64,000 nt of DNA from contig OZ020611.1 in assembly GCA_963971575.1 (NCBI GenBank), forward strand, positions 49,485,466 to 49,549,465. Direction: 5' to 3'. The translations under genes and the position numbers were made by a program. The notes under the pieces are model-generated. The model searched no databases. It was not told the origin of the DNA and worked only from the letters and a program-made list of their open reading frames with translations. This DNA comes from Liopterus haemorrhoidalis (lineage: Eukaryota; Arthropoda; Insecta; Coleoptera; Dytiscidae). Of this stretch, positions 9,342-20,499 are shown in pieces (position 1 is the first letter of the stretch; each line of letters starts with the position of its first letter).

Positions 9342-11980
9342 AAAACGACAAAAAATAAATAATTGTTTGGGATTTTCTGATTTTGTGAAGTGACATTACT
9401 TGTAAACATCTAAAATACTACATTTTGTGATCTGGTTTTAAGTTATGGCGGTTTTACATTGTCGATTATTTTAACTATATTGGGGGAAATAATAATTCCC
9501 GTGTTGTTTACCAAGGGGTAGAAATCTACAATGCTGGGCATATAATATTGTGTGGAGTCACTGAAAAAAACAGAGAGTTCATAAAGATTTATGCATTATG
9601 CCTACAAACTTGTGCATTACAAACCCACACACAATAACAGGAATTTTCAAGATATGCGATAATAAATACAAAATTGAAAATATTTTTTGTAGTCACTATC
9701 ATTAAAATGTAATGAGCAAACTTTGATATAAGGGCTCACTTTTTTCCAATTTTTAAATTGTTTATCTAAACATCGCGTCGATTCCTAACCTCTTGCTTTC
9801 CCAATTTTGTTTCGAACCGTACGGTGTCTGATATTAGTGGAAACAAATGAAACGATATTTCCGGGTTTCTTCTTTGCAATGAATTGCACATAGGCACACA
9901 ACAATATGTATTATACATTTTTCAATGATTATAATAAAACTTTAAAAACAAACTTCATATAAAACCAATACACAAAACGAAATGTTATCTGATGTACACA
10001 AGTTCATGAAACGCTCACCAGATGGTAGGGTGCTTAGCTGCAAATCCCTATACTAACGAAACACTGCTCCAACATTTCCCAGAAAAAATATTAAAGCTTT
10101 TTCTTTAAATTGCTTTTTATATTCATCCTTATTTCGTGCTAAATGATTTGTATCTGCAAATATTTACCTGGAATTGTTAAGGTCGTAAATGAATTGATTA
10201 CGCTTCTACCTGTAGCATATCGAATATTGTAGTCGCCCTCACTGGCATGTATTGGAGACTTGTCGGGTCATTCAGCTCATACACCTGTAGCAGTATAAGC
10301 TATACATTCCTCGACATTCCCCCACTTCGCCCTTCGCCATCACCTGTCGCCCATAGCACTCACTACATCTTACTAACTTCCCTATAATCTCTAACAGTTC
10401 ATCAACACACAACAAACATTCTACGCGTATCAATGATGCTTTATCCATATGCTCATCAACATATACGGTTGTCACAGTATGTATGTAGAAGTAAATATTC
10501 CTTGCTTTTTACAGCTTCATCAAATGCTAGCGGATGACTATTATATGAATAACCGTATTACGTACAAAGTGATTTTAAAATGTTATTTTTTTTCTACATC
10601 AATTTGTCTCTTTAATTATTGAATGTCCCTCGTATGTTAATTAATAGTTTTATTAAATGTAGATGTTTTAACTATTAGTTACACTAATCACGTGGTTATT
10701 AGCAATTAGATAATTACATGAAATGTCGATCATTGGTAAGCTGACCAAACGTCTCGTTTTGAACGGGACAGTACCGTTTTTTTTTTTTTTTTGTTACTAG
10801 CCGTGCCGTTTGGTGAGAATTTGGAAAAATGGTTAAAACTGGTATTGAATATTACCAATTTCGTTTTCGTTCTGGATGTTGTCCTCGTTTCCGTTCTTTA
10901 AAACATTCTAATAATATTATTATTTAGTTTTCGTTGTTTGTGTGTTATCATTCTTGATAAAAATTAAATCAAAGAGTTGGGAGTTTTTTCGACTCTCGAC
11001 TGTAACTCCCAACTCCTCCAAAAAGTTTCAACTCCCCGACTCCTCATCCTAGCTTATATCCTTAATTAAAAACTGATCGCGTTATATGGAATCCACACTT
11101 ACCGGGAGTGCGATGAAAAGAGGTTGCCTGTATTTGAATCATCATGCTATTAAGAGTTAAGACCAATAGTACCATAAAAACAAAAAACAATAAGTGAGTA
11201 TCACATTTGAACTAATAATTTTAGAGAATTGCTTTTATGGGCTATAAAAATCCGATATTCTCTAACAGATTTGCTGAAAATTTCATCAAACATCTGGCTG
11301 ATAGTTTTAAAAGTTAAATTCGTGGGTATTGAGGCAAGCAGCTTGGCAAACGAGCGTATTTACACTTTTATGGTTATGTTCCTCGAGGGTATCCCCATTG
11401 TGTTACACATTTCGTGATTCTATCTGTGCTGCGCTGTGCTCTGTTCCGAGTTCAGTGTCGTGAGAAAGAGAAACTATACCACTATCCCTTCGACTGTTTA
11501 AGGTATTCACAAACGGTCATCGAACTATTTATTAACGTTTAAACAATATTTTACATCAATAACTAAGCTGTTCAACAAAAGAACTAACTTGTTTTTTTAA
11601 GTCACATCTTTGGATCATCACATGCTCATAGATTTATAAACAGGTGTATTCGATTACATACAGTAAAATCACGTAAAATTACTCTATGTTACTGCATTGT
11701 AAAGTGATATATTTTTAGATAATGCTCTCTTATGAACACAAATGGATTTGATCAACAACTACATAGGCTTGCATTTTAATACCATATAAAATGTGAATTC
11801 GGTTTTATAACTGAGATTCAGTAATTGAGGCCTGGTATTTCCAATCGTAGTTAACTTAAACTAAACTGGATATTGCTAACTATCTATCTATCTATTAAGC
11901 CCTTTTATCCGTATTTTCATGCGCAGTTGACAAATTATTAAGTTTAACTTAGACGCTGGCCTAATAGCCAGTTGTTCACT
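9342..11980. other. No gene recognised; includes a GC-richer segment at 10250-10480
   Basis: AT-rich sequence without recognisable protein similarity. At 10250-10480 base composition rises and an open frame of 67 codons runs on the minus strand, but it has no motif I know. A short inverted pair, GACCAAACG at 10742 and CGTTTGGT at 10807, flanks a poly-T run. It resembles the end of the 2301-3113 element. Confidence 0.4.
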
Positions 11981-11984
11981 GGTA

Positions 11985-12085
11985 TCAACAAAATTTTCTG
12001 GAAAATAGTTCAAACGTGCATATGGGTAGTGAAGTTTTAAGTTCATGTTGCAACCCATGTTTTTAAACTTGACCAACATGTTTTA
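11985..12085 (-). pseudogene. Fragment of an uncharacterised multicopy insect repeat protein
   Basis: The minus strand reads KFKNMGCNMNLKLHY then ARLNYFPENFVDTSEQ. From memory this resembles a segment common in multicopy, unnamed arthropod proteins (FKNLGCNMS-K-HFLxSHLxFFPEN). Only about 35 residues match and the remainder of the frame does not. I cannot name a function. Confidence 0.45.
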
Positions 12086-12115
12086 ACAATTTTGATATTT
12101 TCAGTTTCTTTATAG

Positions 12116-12330
12116 CAGCGGTTCTTAACCTTTTTATACCCTGGACCCCCAACTTGCCTAAAAGTTTTTGAATTAATATTTTAAATGTTTTTAATAATTT
12201 ATTTTTTAATAATTTATTTTTTAATAATTTATTTTTTAATAATTAAGTTTATTGTAATTTTAAAAGCAAAAACAGGTGAAAATTTATTTTTTTTCTTTTA
12301 ATTTCGGGACCCCCCGGTTAAGAACCGCTG
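12116..12330. mobile_element. hAT MITE, 215 bp, with 8-bp target duplication
   Basis: The ends CAGCGGTTCTTAACC and GGTTAAGAACCGCTG are inverted repeats of the common hAT type. The flanks CTTTATAG and CTTTACAG agree at 7 of 8 bases, fitting a hAT target duplication. The core contains four tandem copies of a 16-base TTTTTTAATAATTTAT unit (12190-12244). Confidence 0.88.
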
Positions 12331-12599
12331 CTTTACAGTACCCTAGAAATTTATTTAAAACTCCTTTAAAAGTTTTCCAGGCATATTTTTCGTAAAGGTT
12401 CTTATTTAAGGCTCTATAAAAATATCTTATTTTAGTTTTGCTTTGGAGAGTCCCAGAAATGATCGACACAGGAATTTAAAACACTCTCTGTTTTTATCCA
12501 ACGCCTTCACAAACTGTGTAATAAGTCCTAGTTTTATATGCAAATGTGGTAATAAAATATTCTTTGAATGTTTTTGGACTTTCGTAAATCACATCAAGC

Positions 12600-13325
12600 A
12601 AATCACGAGGAGCACAGGGCCTCTACGAAGCATTGGCATCTGGTACTGATCTTTGGAAGGTCCTTAATTTCCGGCCACTAATTTTCCACTCGCCTATTTT
12701 TTTGACAAATAGACCTGCGCCAGGTATTACAGGTCTACCTCTTCTGCACGCTTCTTGAAGATTCCATTCTGTGCCTGTTTGCAAATGGTGTTGTCAGGCT
12801 TCTTCAGTGTGTGTCCTATCTACTTCCATTTCCGGCTCATTATTTCTCTCACAATTGGTTTTGGCTTGCTAGACTACATTGATCTGTATTTGAGATTATA
12901 TTTGGCCAAATGATGTTGAAGATTTCGCGCAGACACTTGTTTGTGAAAACCTGTAACCGGGAGGTTATCTGATTGGTTACCTTCCATGTTTCATATCCAT
13001 CAGAAGTACGGAAAGATAGTTAGTACAGTAGATACGTAGCTTTGTATAGTATTTTAAAGTAGTAAATTTGTAGTAAATTTCTATTGTTTAACTGTGACTT
13101 ACAGACTTTCCTGAGTATGCCAAACATGCCTGGCTTTCCGGATACGGTTTTTAACGTCAAGCAAAGCTCTTGCTTAACCGCTAATTACGTTGTCGAGGTA
13201 GATGTATTTATCTATTTCTTTCATAGGAAAATCTTCAACAATAAATTAATACTGGTTGGGCGTATTTAATCTCAGCGGTTCTGGTTTGATGTAGTTAATA
13301 CGCAGGCCAATTTTGAAAATATTGA
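12600..13325 (-). pseudogene. RTE-type LINE remnant, heavily decayed
   Basis: Reading leftward, recognisable pieces are INYIKT near 13290, a Lys/Arg-rich segment, then FTNKCLREIFNIIWPN near 12940 and RKWK-IGHTLKKPDNTICKQA near 12790. These are in the order expected for the end of an RTE reverse transcriptase. Stops are frequent in every frame. The 3' end near 12600 carries the same GGGCCTC word as the RTE ends at 5850 and 61860. Confidence 0.65.
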
Positions 13326-13631
13326 CATGCAGGTAAAAGAAATGTGTATTTGTCTTCGAAGGCAAAATTGTTTTATAGGGACAGGAATTGGGAAATTACT
13401 AGGCAACAAGTGCTAAACAAAGCACATTTTGGGAACGTGTCCGATAAATTGCGAAGATCATACCAAAACACTAACATAACCTAACTTATTTTGTAAATAT
13501 AGATTGTATTTCGTTTCACATTTATCCATTATCTTTATATAACCTTCTCTAGTACTTTGCTTCAATTGCTTCTACACGTGACTGGTGGTCTACCAACACT
13601 TATCTTTCCTTGGAGATTCCAGTCAAGTAAC

Positions 13632-14175
13632 TAAAGTTAGTTTTATAGAGTTCAATTAATTGATCAACAAATTGATCAAGTTTTTTTGTCAATTAATTGA
13701 AAAATTTATTGGTAACCTTGGGAACAAAAACTTCACTTTACACACATCAATTTATTTGTCCATGTTAACATGTTGACATATTTATCAAAATGAAAATATT
13801 GAATAAATCTTCACAAAATTACGAGCTGTGAACAAAAACAAAAAAATAACCTAGATGATGATAAATTAGAACGTTTGAGGTTATGTTAGATTTGAAACTG
13901 AAACACAAATAATATTTTTTGAGGTTATGCTACAACTAAACAGTTGGCAATATCTTAACAGATAAAAATATATCTAGAAAAATATATTTCCTAAAAAATT
14001 GATGAATAATTGACGAAAAATAGAACTTGTTCTATTTTCAAAATAAATTGATCAAATTTTTTGTCAATTAATTGATCAATTAATTGACGAAATTTTTACG
14101 CTTTACACACATCAATTAACTGAATGTCAACTTTTTCAATTAATTGATCAATTAATTAAATCGTGTAAAACCCAC
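13632..14175. mobile_element. AT-rich inverted-repeat element built of TTAATTGATCAATTAA palindromes
   Basis: The left end region (GTTTTATAGAGTTCAATTAATTGATC) and the reversed right end (GGTTTTACACGATTTAATTAATTGATC) match as imperfect inverted repeats. Several copies of CAATTAATTGATCAATTAATTG lie at both ends, and CTTTACACACATCAATTwA occurs twice (13737 and 14101). No coding frame is seen. Boundaries are approximate. Confidence 0.55.
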
Positions 14176-15654
14176 TTAAGGACCACAAAATTTGAATCTG
14201 TTAGAACGAATCAGATATGGAAAATCAAATATTATATTTAATTTTCTAACACTGTAATAATAAATGCCATTGACGTTGAAGTATTATAACCAGATATTTA
14301 ATTTAAAATAAATATTGTTTCAACTAATATTTATTTAACGAAGATTGTATAATGTTTATTTGCTTTCATGAATTATTTATTACAAAGATATCAGGTAGAA
14401 TAAATGCGTATTTGTTCGCAAGTTTCCAAATTGCCAATAGGTGGTTTAAGGCGTTTATATCAATATAGATTTCTAAATTTGTTTTTGTAGCTTTTCTTAT
14501 AAATCAAATTTTACGCAAAATGTTACTGGTTTTGCAAATATGGAGAAGCCATGCGAAATATTAGGTCAGCACATCTATTTCTTCACTGGATATCATAGTT
14601 TAGTGGGCGAATCTTAAAAATGTTTATCAAAACCTTGGCAGAAATTATTATTTTGTAAATATAATTTTATAATAGAATCTGTGTAGTTAAATTTTACTGG
14701 AGCAAGCAAATGGTTGTGAAACACTACCTGTGACAAGAGGCAGGTTCCTAGTTACACTGTACCTACAGAGTAGAAATGACAACAGGTACCCGGGTACCCT
14801 CTATTGTCAGTTGACAATAAACTGCTATGTGTAACCTGTTAAAGTAAGATAATAAAACTAAAGAATGATATCTATTTCTCTAATAAAATATTCGATAATA
14901 TAATATGTACTTCAAAATCCGCAAACAATATAAATATATTATTCCGTTTAATATGTGTGTAAAACTATATTTATGAGACAATTTAATATTTTTATTCCCA
15001 GTTTAATACATTTTATAAATCCAACAATGCGGAAATAATTCCATTGATAAATTTCTTAAACAGTTAACTCGTAATTTTTAACAGTATAATAAATCCTGCA
15101 ACTCCTATTATTTTACCCGTCAATTTACGCCGTTTAAGTGATTATTGCTATACTTACTGGGAGCAGATGAACAACCGATCGGAAATTTTCAATTTGGTGA
15201 ATGGTTACCTCGTGACGGAGAAAGCTTGTTATTCAAATCTTGCTGGGTTCATCTCTTGAAAGTAACCGGTGACCGGTGCTCTGTTGTTTTTTTAGAGGTA
15301 CATATTTGTTCGTTATCTCTATTACGATTTCGTGAACAGATCATTTGGACAGTCGTAAAATTTAAATTGTACTATTGTGTTTGAACAACAACATAAAATT
15401 GTTTTGCTAAACAGAAGTTTTGCTGGTTGGAAAAGTTTTGTTGATCCGTGTAAATTTGATGATAGTTTTTATAAAAATTAGTTTCTATGAAATTATAGTT
15501 GGTCATATTAGTTAAAAATTTATGTAAAATAATTTTCATACATTTCAGGGTTTCATTAGTATCTAGTAAGTAACAGACACAACTGTTTATATTTTTTGCT
15601 GTAATATTTTTTTAAAAACTTTTTTCGTTAATCGTCTAAGCAAATTTTTGAACA
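14176..15654. other. No gene seen
   Basis: AT-rich sequence. A frame of 79 codons at 15145-15384 has no recognisable motif. A perfect 14-base palindrome, GGTACCCGGGTACC, occurs near 14787. Confidence 0.4.
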
Positions 15655-15720
15655 TACAGTATTGAACAAAGCAAAGGAAACTTCTTGAAAATCCATAACT
15701 TTCAATTTATTCAATTATAA

Positions 15721-16847
15721 GCTGTTCACTTTTGTAAGAACAAACTATGGTCTATTTCAAAGTAGAAAAAAGTAGATAGCGCTGCGAACCGAGTACGATT
15801 TACACTGATCAAATACAGTATAGCGGGAAATTTAAAATAAGTTACAACTAGGGCATGGGCGTAGCAACTGGGTTAGCAAGTGATTTTTTTTTTCAAATAT
15901 AAAAAAGGTTAATAAGATATTGAAATAAACAAGGCAGTTAATACACTTACGTTATTTATAAGACATAAATTCAGTTTAATGGGAAATTTGAAAAAGTTAT
16001 ACAAATATTAATTTTAAAAATGATGTACTCTATATAAAAAGAGAGATTTGGCTAAAAGAGTTTAAATAAAGCAATAAAACAAACAATATATCTTCAAAGC
16101 TAAAGTTTCTTATTTAAGTAATTATTGTAAATAAAAATTTAAAATATATGTATATATGAAGGTCTAAAAATTACATCAATAACTTCTTCTTTGGGCACAA
16201 TCAGCTGGGCTGTCTTTTGGCCTCATCTTTGTCCTCTCTTTTGATCTGATAATTGTCAAGTGTCAAAAAATATTTATATGTCAGATAACCTAAGAAATAT
16301 AAACTGCGTAAAAACAAATTACATGGAGAATTTTCTCCATAAAATCTACGCCAAGAATATAAATAAAAGTCTAAATATGTAAATAATAACAAAATATATG
16401 AGAAAAATTAAATAATATAAATATTATATATTTCCAATGTACGAAACTGAACATCTGTCAACTTGGACTAAAAACAATATTTTTATAGTGTAATAGGGAT
16501 GACGATCTAAACCAATCCGCAGCAAGGACAAACAGCTCCTATCTTTTACACACATTTTTCTACTTTGAAATAGACCTTAGATCTGGCTATTTTGGTTACT
16601 TTTTATGGTATGTTACTGACTTTAAATGTCAATTAAAAATATTCCTTACGCTGTAAAACCGACTTTAAGGTCGGTTAAGGTTATGATCATTATAATTAAG
16701 ATATGATTTTTCATTATGACATATGTCAAATGGATAGACATTTTAAAAAAGTGACATTTTTTAATACCAACATGACATACAGCTTCAAAGGTGCAAACTA
16801 TTGAAAACAAAATTTCCTTTTAGTTTGTTCTTACAAAAGTGAACTGC
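15721..16847. mobile_element. TIR element inserted in the left arm of the Tc1-like element
   Basis: The ends GCTGTTCACTTTTGTAAGAA and, in reverse, GCAGTTCACTTTTGTAAGAA are near-perfect inverted repeats, flanked by TTATAA on each side (15715-15720 and 16848-16853). A second inverted pair, GGTCTATTTCAAAGTAGAAAA (15750) and TTTTCTACTTTGAAATAGACC (16557), lies inside. The right arm has gained about 240 bp relative to the left. No protein is recognised, so the superfamily is open. Confidence 0.75.
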
Positions 16848-16924
16848 TTATAACAATTAAAGTTAGAAAAAATAAAAATATTCCAAAAATATTTACAGTA
16901 TTTCAAAGTACATATTATTATTAT

Positions 16925-17050
16925 TATGGGGTTTGTCAGGTCTTGACAAGCGTCCACTAATCTCAAACTTCAGCAACCTTTTGAGCCGCGTCATACTAGA
17001 GACTAGAGGAGCTAAATACACACTACTGCATCCCAAACCCTGGCGATATG

Positions 17051-17054
<4 letters not shown>
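16925..17054 (-). repeat. Tandem second copy of the LINE 3' end
   Basis: About 130 bp, from GGGGTTTGTCAGGTCTTGAC to CTGGCGATATGCA, repeats at 17094-17220 with few differences. Each copy is followed, in the minus direction, by its own (AAT)n tail. It could be two insertions into the same microsatellite or a tail-to-tail duplication. Confidence 0.8.
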
Positions 17055-17093
<39 letters not shown>

Positions 17094-17228
17094 GGGGTTT
17101 GTCAGGTCTTGACAAGCGTCCACTAATCTCAAACTTCAGCAACCTTTGAGCCGCGTCATACTAGAGACTAGTGGAGCTAAATACACACGACTGCATCCCA
17201 AACCCTGGGCGATATGCAGCCGCGGAAA

Positions 17229-17918
17229 TTACGCCAGATCCAGTGCCCGCACAAATGCGGAGCGACCCGAGCAGCACTGCTTCTGCATCCTGCAGATCAA
17301 AGAGTTGGCAGAAGATCTACAGGCGGGAATGGACTCGATTTCCCTTCGATAGGAGGCTTTCATGCCACCCAAAACACCAACTATCAGGACTACAAGCTTA
17401 ACTTTATACCGGGATACAGCTGTCTAAGCTCGGACGAGAGGTCCATATNNNNNNNNNNNNNNNNNNNNNNNNNNNNNNNNNNNNNNNNNNNNNNNNNNNN
17501 NNNNNNNNNNNNNNNNNNNNNNNNNNNNNNNNNNNNNNNNNNNNNNNNNNNNNNNNNNNNNNNNNNNNNNNNNNNNNNNNNNNNNNNNNNNNNNNNNNNN
17601 NNNNNNNNNNNNNNNNNNNNNNNNNNNNNNNNNNNNNNNNNNNNNNNNCTCGATATCCAGGAGGGTTATGTCCGGCTTAGTGGCTGTCAGTAACCTCGAG
17701 GTGGGGAAGGAGTAATTCCAATAAATTCGGCACTTGGAATTTTCCACCACCGATTCTATGTCAGAAGGGACGTACGGTATAACTGGTATTTGGTCAATAC
17801 CATAGGCATGTCTAAGATGATAGTAGAGCACGCGGAGAGCAGCATTATGTCGAGACACGTAGCTCGACGCTGCAAGAGATGGACAAGCAGACAGAATGTG
17901 CATAATCGTTTCAGATTA
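17229..17918 (-). pseudogene. R4/R2-group LINE polyprotein C-terminus, with assembly gap
   Basis: Upstream of the gap, the minus strand reads HILSACPSLAASSYVSRHNA, the zinc-binding C/H motif that precedes the endonuclease. It then reads CRIYWNYSFPT and KPDITLLDIE, matching the PD...D signature of the restriction-like endonuclease that nicks target DNA. The next 200 bases are N. After the gap the reading is LIVGVLGGMKASYRREIESI, IPACRSSANSLICRMQK and a stop at 17229-17231, the usual end of this protein group. The reverse transcriptase domain is absent because the copy is 5' truncated. Whether the frame is continuous across the gap is unknown. Confidence 0.75.
17449..17648. other. Assembly gap, 200 N
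   Basis: Exactly 200 N characters, a round number that suggests a scaffold gap of nominal length. It lies inside the LINE endonuclease coding region. Confidence 0.99.
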
Positions 17919-18234
17919 TTCGTTATTATTATTATTATTATTATTAAGGGTAAGGGTATTTGTAAGGGTTTTATAAACTAAATAAAAATATGTTCTTTGG
18001 AATAGTGTACATATTTTTGGAATATTTTTTTTGTAACTTAAATTATTAAATGAATACATTGAAGTGTATGGATTTTCAAGAAGTTCCCTTAGTTTTGCTC
18101 AATACTGTATGTATATTGGGCTGAAGAGAATAGAAAAAATTATATGTAGGTACAGAAAATGGAGATATATAGAACATATTTAGAGAAATCCATTTGACAA
18201 CGTCACAAAGAAATTTACATGGATATATTGATTT

Positions 18235-18560
18235 AAAGTGAATTTTCACACAATTCAGAGTTTTGTAGGTATTTAATAAGTGTAAGAAGCTAACAGAATG
18301 CTGGATGTCAAATAATATTTTTTTGATAACAAGTTTTTTGATAATCATTTTTATTCCTTATTTGAAAACGAAGAGCTTCCATTTACTTTTTTTTAAACTA
18401 AATAAATTAACAAATAATTAAATTAATAATTTGAAATTATTTAATCACAATAAAATTTAAATTAAAAAATTCCAGTGATTTTTTCTGCATTGGCTTCGTA
18501 TCTAAGTCTTCATTAAATTAATGAGAAATATATTGATAAATGCTTCATTTTTTTCAATTT
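18235..18560 (+). repeat. R1b repeat, copy b
   Basis: Matches 463-780 through AGTGAATTTTCACAC, GTTTTGTAGGTATTTAATAAG, ATGCTGGATGTC and the AT-rich remainder up to the TTAATGAGAAATATATTGA segment. It is moderately diverged. Confidence 0.7.
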
Positions 18561-18879
18561 CCAAAACATATTTCTCACCATTAATAATGTCTTATTTGAT
18601 TTATAAGTATTTCCTAAAAATTATTTGTTCTTTTTTGATGCCTTAAAATCAAAAAACTAAACTAATTCAAACAATACGTTGAATCATGGCGACATACTGA
18701 ACTCAATGTTAAAAATTTTTTATTATATTTTTAATATCCAATGAAGATATATACTACCTTAGCTATAAGTACAAAAAAAAACATTATTAGCTATAATTAA
18801 GCCATGAAATAAAAAAAAAAAAATAATTTTGTCAAAAATTCAAATCATGCAATAGTTTCCAAAAACGCAATCTAATCAA

Positions 18880-19435
18880 AAATTCCTCTCGAGCGTTTGA
18901 TCTGAGATCAATGTACATTGCCTATAATTTTTACAGATTTTAATTTAACCCCTTTGGGACTTTTTTAGCACATTTTTGGTCAAAATTGTGTTAAAAGAAA
19001 TTCATTTTAAAAACTACTAATAAAAATTTGTTTGTTTATCCATGCATTAAGAGGTTTCATGAGATACCCCCATCAAAATTTAAAAAAAATATATATTTTT
19101 TTTCATTAAATCCATATTTCTTTATATTTATCCCGCGATGTATTTTTTTGAACTCTCTATATTTTTCTATGTGTGGGTCAAAGAATTGTACACATACAAA
19201 ATTTTAACTTTCTATGTTCAGCCGTTTGGCTACAATTTCTATACTAGCATCAACAAATCAACGCAGTTACGTCACACGACGTAACAAACAATTGCATTGT
19301 TCCAGACAATACAATCGTTTGTTACACCGTGTGACGTAACTGCGTTGATTAGCCGACGCTAGTATACCATAGGGACAGACACATGAATGACGTTATAAGG
19401 GTTTTTTGATGGTCATATCTACAAGTAGAAAGGAA
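18880..19435 (+). repeat. R1 repeat, old copy, interrupted by a fold-back MITE
   Basis: Diverged relative of 19975-20495. It keeps CAGCCGTTTGGCTACAATTT and GTTATAAGGGTTTTTTG, but the region between is interrupted at 19240-19366 by an almost perfect palindrome. Confidence 0.7.
19240..19366. mobile_element. 127-bp near-perfect palindromic MITE
   Basis: The ends TATACTAGC and GCTAGTATA are inverted, and the arms match through AATCAACGCAGTTACGTCAC and AACAAACRATTG up to the centre, near 19303. It interrupts an R1 copy at the spot where other copies have the (GACA)n tract, so the insertion is clear from comparison. As single-stranded DNA or RNA it would form one long hairpin. Confidence 0.85.
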
Positions 19436-19489
19436 TATGAAAAATGAACCTTGTCTTTGGTGGAGATAAAAAGAAGGCAGTAACTAGAA

Positions 19490-19560
19490 AAAATTGATGT
19501 GAAGTGTGAATTTTCACACATTTCAGGGTTTTGCAGGTATTTAATAACTGAATGATGATT
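19490..19560 (+). repeat. R1b repeat fragment
   Basis: Only the first 70 bases of R1b, from GATGTGAAGTGTGAATTTTC through GGTTTTGCAGGTATTTAATAA. Confidence 0.7.
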
Positions 19561-19974
19561 ATTTGGGATGCCAAAACAAATTTTATGTCAAAATATTTTT
19601 TTATGAATTTTAATTCGAATGTCTAATACCATTATTTAAGATTTTGAAAATTGCGCCTATGGCTTCTATTGGTTGCTTAAATCATTAGCCCCGCCCTCTG
19701 ATTTCGTATACATCAAACAGAATTCACTTCCCACTGGTTATTAAATTTACGCTTTTAAAAATTAAATGCAACATTTACCAAAAAATAACTAGAATTTTGA
19801 CAAAATAATTTAAACAAAAGAAAACTGCAAAAAAAAAACAAAAAAAATTAAAATTGACAGGATTTGAACTCTAGTTTGCAAGTTACCTGTTTGAAAAATT
19901 AGAAAACCAATGACTAAACGCACATCGCTATTAGCGCTGACGTATGAACTTGGTTACATAGCGAATTAAATATT

Positions 19975-20495
19975 TAACATATTTTGGTTAAAAACACAAA
20001 AAATTCATTATTTTCCGAAAACATAATCTGATCAAAAATTCCTGTTGTACTATTCCGGTTCACACCAATATACATTACTTAGAATTTTTTCAGATTTTTA
20101 GTTTAAACCATCTGGGCTACAGGGTGTGGGACAAAATTTTTTTTGCACAATTTTGACAAAAATCGCATCAAATTAATTTATTTTGCAAAAATAAAAATTT
20201 GATCGTTAATCCACGTACTAAGGGCTTTCATTTGATACCCTACTCAGAATTTAAAAAAAATATTTTTGTTTTCGATGAGCACATATTTGTTTATATTTTT
20301 AGGGGGATATGTTTTTTAGATGTTTTAGTATTTTTCCTATGTACGGGTCAAAAAGTTGTACGAGCATGCCAAATTTCAACTCTCTAGGTTTAGCCGTTTG
20401 GCTACAATTTTTACCGAACAGACAGACAGACAGACAGACAGACGACAAAATGACGGTATAAGGGTTTTTTGGTCATACCTACAAAACCCTAAAAA
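19975..20495 (+). repeat. R1 repeat, copy c (best preserved)
   Basis: The longest plus-strand copy, starting around TATTTTGGTTAAAAAC and ending with ATACCTACAAAACCCTAAAA. It includes (GACA)n at 20418-20443. It is nearly identical to 1-375 over the shared part, so these copies are young compared with most of the window. Confidence 0.8.
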
Positions 20496-20499
20496 TGAA

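Larger units (their letters stand above)
16914..17944 (-). mobile_element. R4/Dong-like LINE in a (TAA)n tract
   Basis: The element is on the minus strand, bounded by (TTA)n at 17921-17944 (upstream side) and ending in (AAT)n tails at 17048-17093 and 16914-16925. It encodes a restriction-like-endonuclease LINE C-terminus. Elements of the R4 clade such as Dong are known to insert in TAA repeats, which fits this placement. It is 5' truncated and carries a 200-base assembly gap. The last 130 bp is duplicated in tandem (see 16925-17054). Confidence 0.7.
15657..18107. mobile_element. Tc1-like fold-back element, interrupted
   Basis: The ends CAGTATTGAACAAAGC and, read in reverse, CAGTATTGAGCAAAAC start with CAGT and are flanked by TA (15655-15656 and 18108-18109), as in Tc1/mariner elements. 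The inverted match continues through AACTTCTTGAAAATCCATA. After skipping a later insertion, it continues through AATATTCCAAAAATAT at 16875 and 18020. The arms are therefore about 140 bp long. No transposase belongs to this element; its interior is filled by two later insertions. Confidence 0.8.

Noticed and set aside
10272..10475. 67-codon minus-strand frame in a GC-richer patch
   Set aside because: No motif, no splice structure, and Cys spacing does not fit a zinc finger. Left as unassigned sequence.
14785..14800. GGTACCCGGGTACC palindrome as a cloning-site remnant
   Set aside because: It combines KpnI and SmaI-like sites, but no vector sequence surrounds it; a chance palindrome is sufficient.
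15145..15384. 79-codon frame on the plus strand
   Set aside because: No recognisable similarity and no gene signals around it.
17048..17093. CRISPR-like or telomeric array
   Set aside because: These are simple TTA repeats. No spacer-repeat architecture and no (TTAGG)n telomere motif occur in the window.
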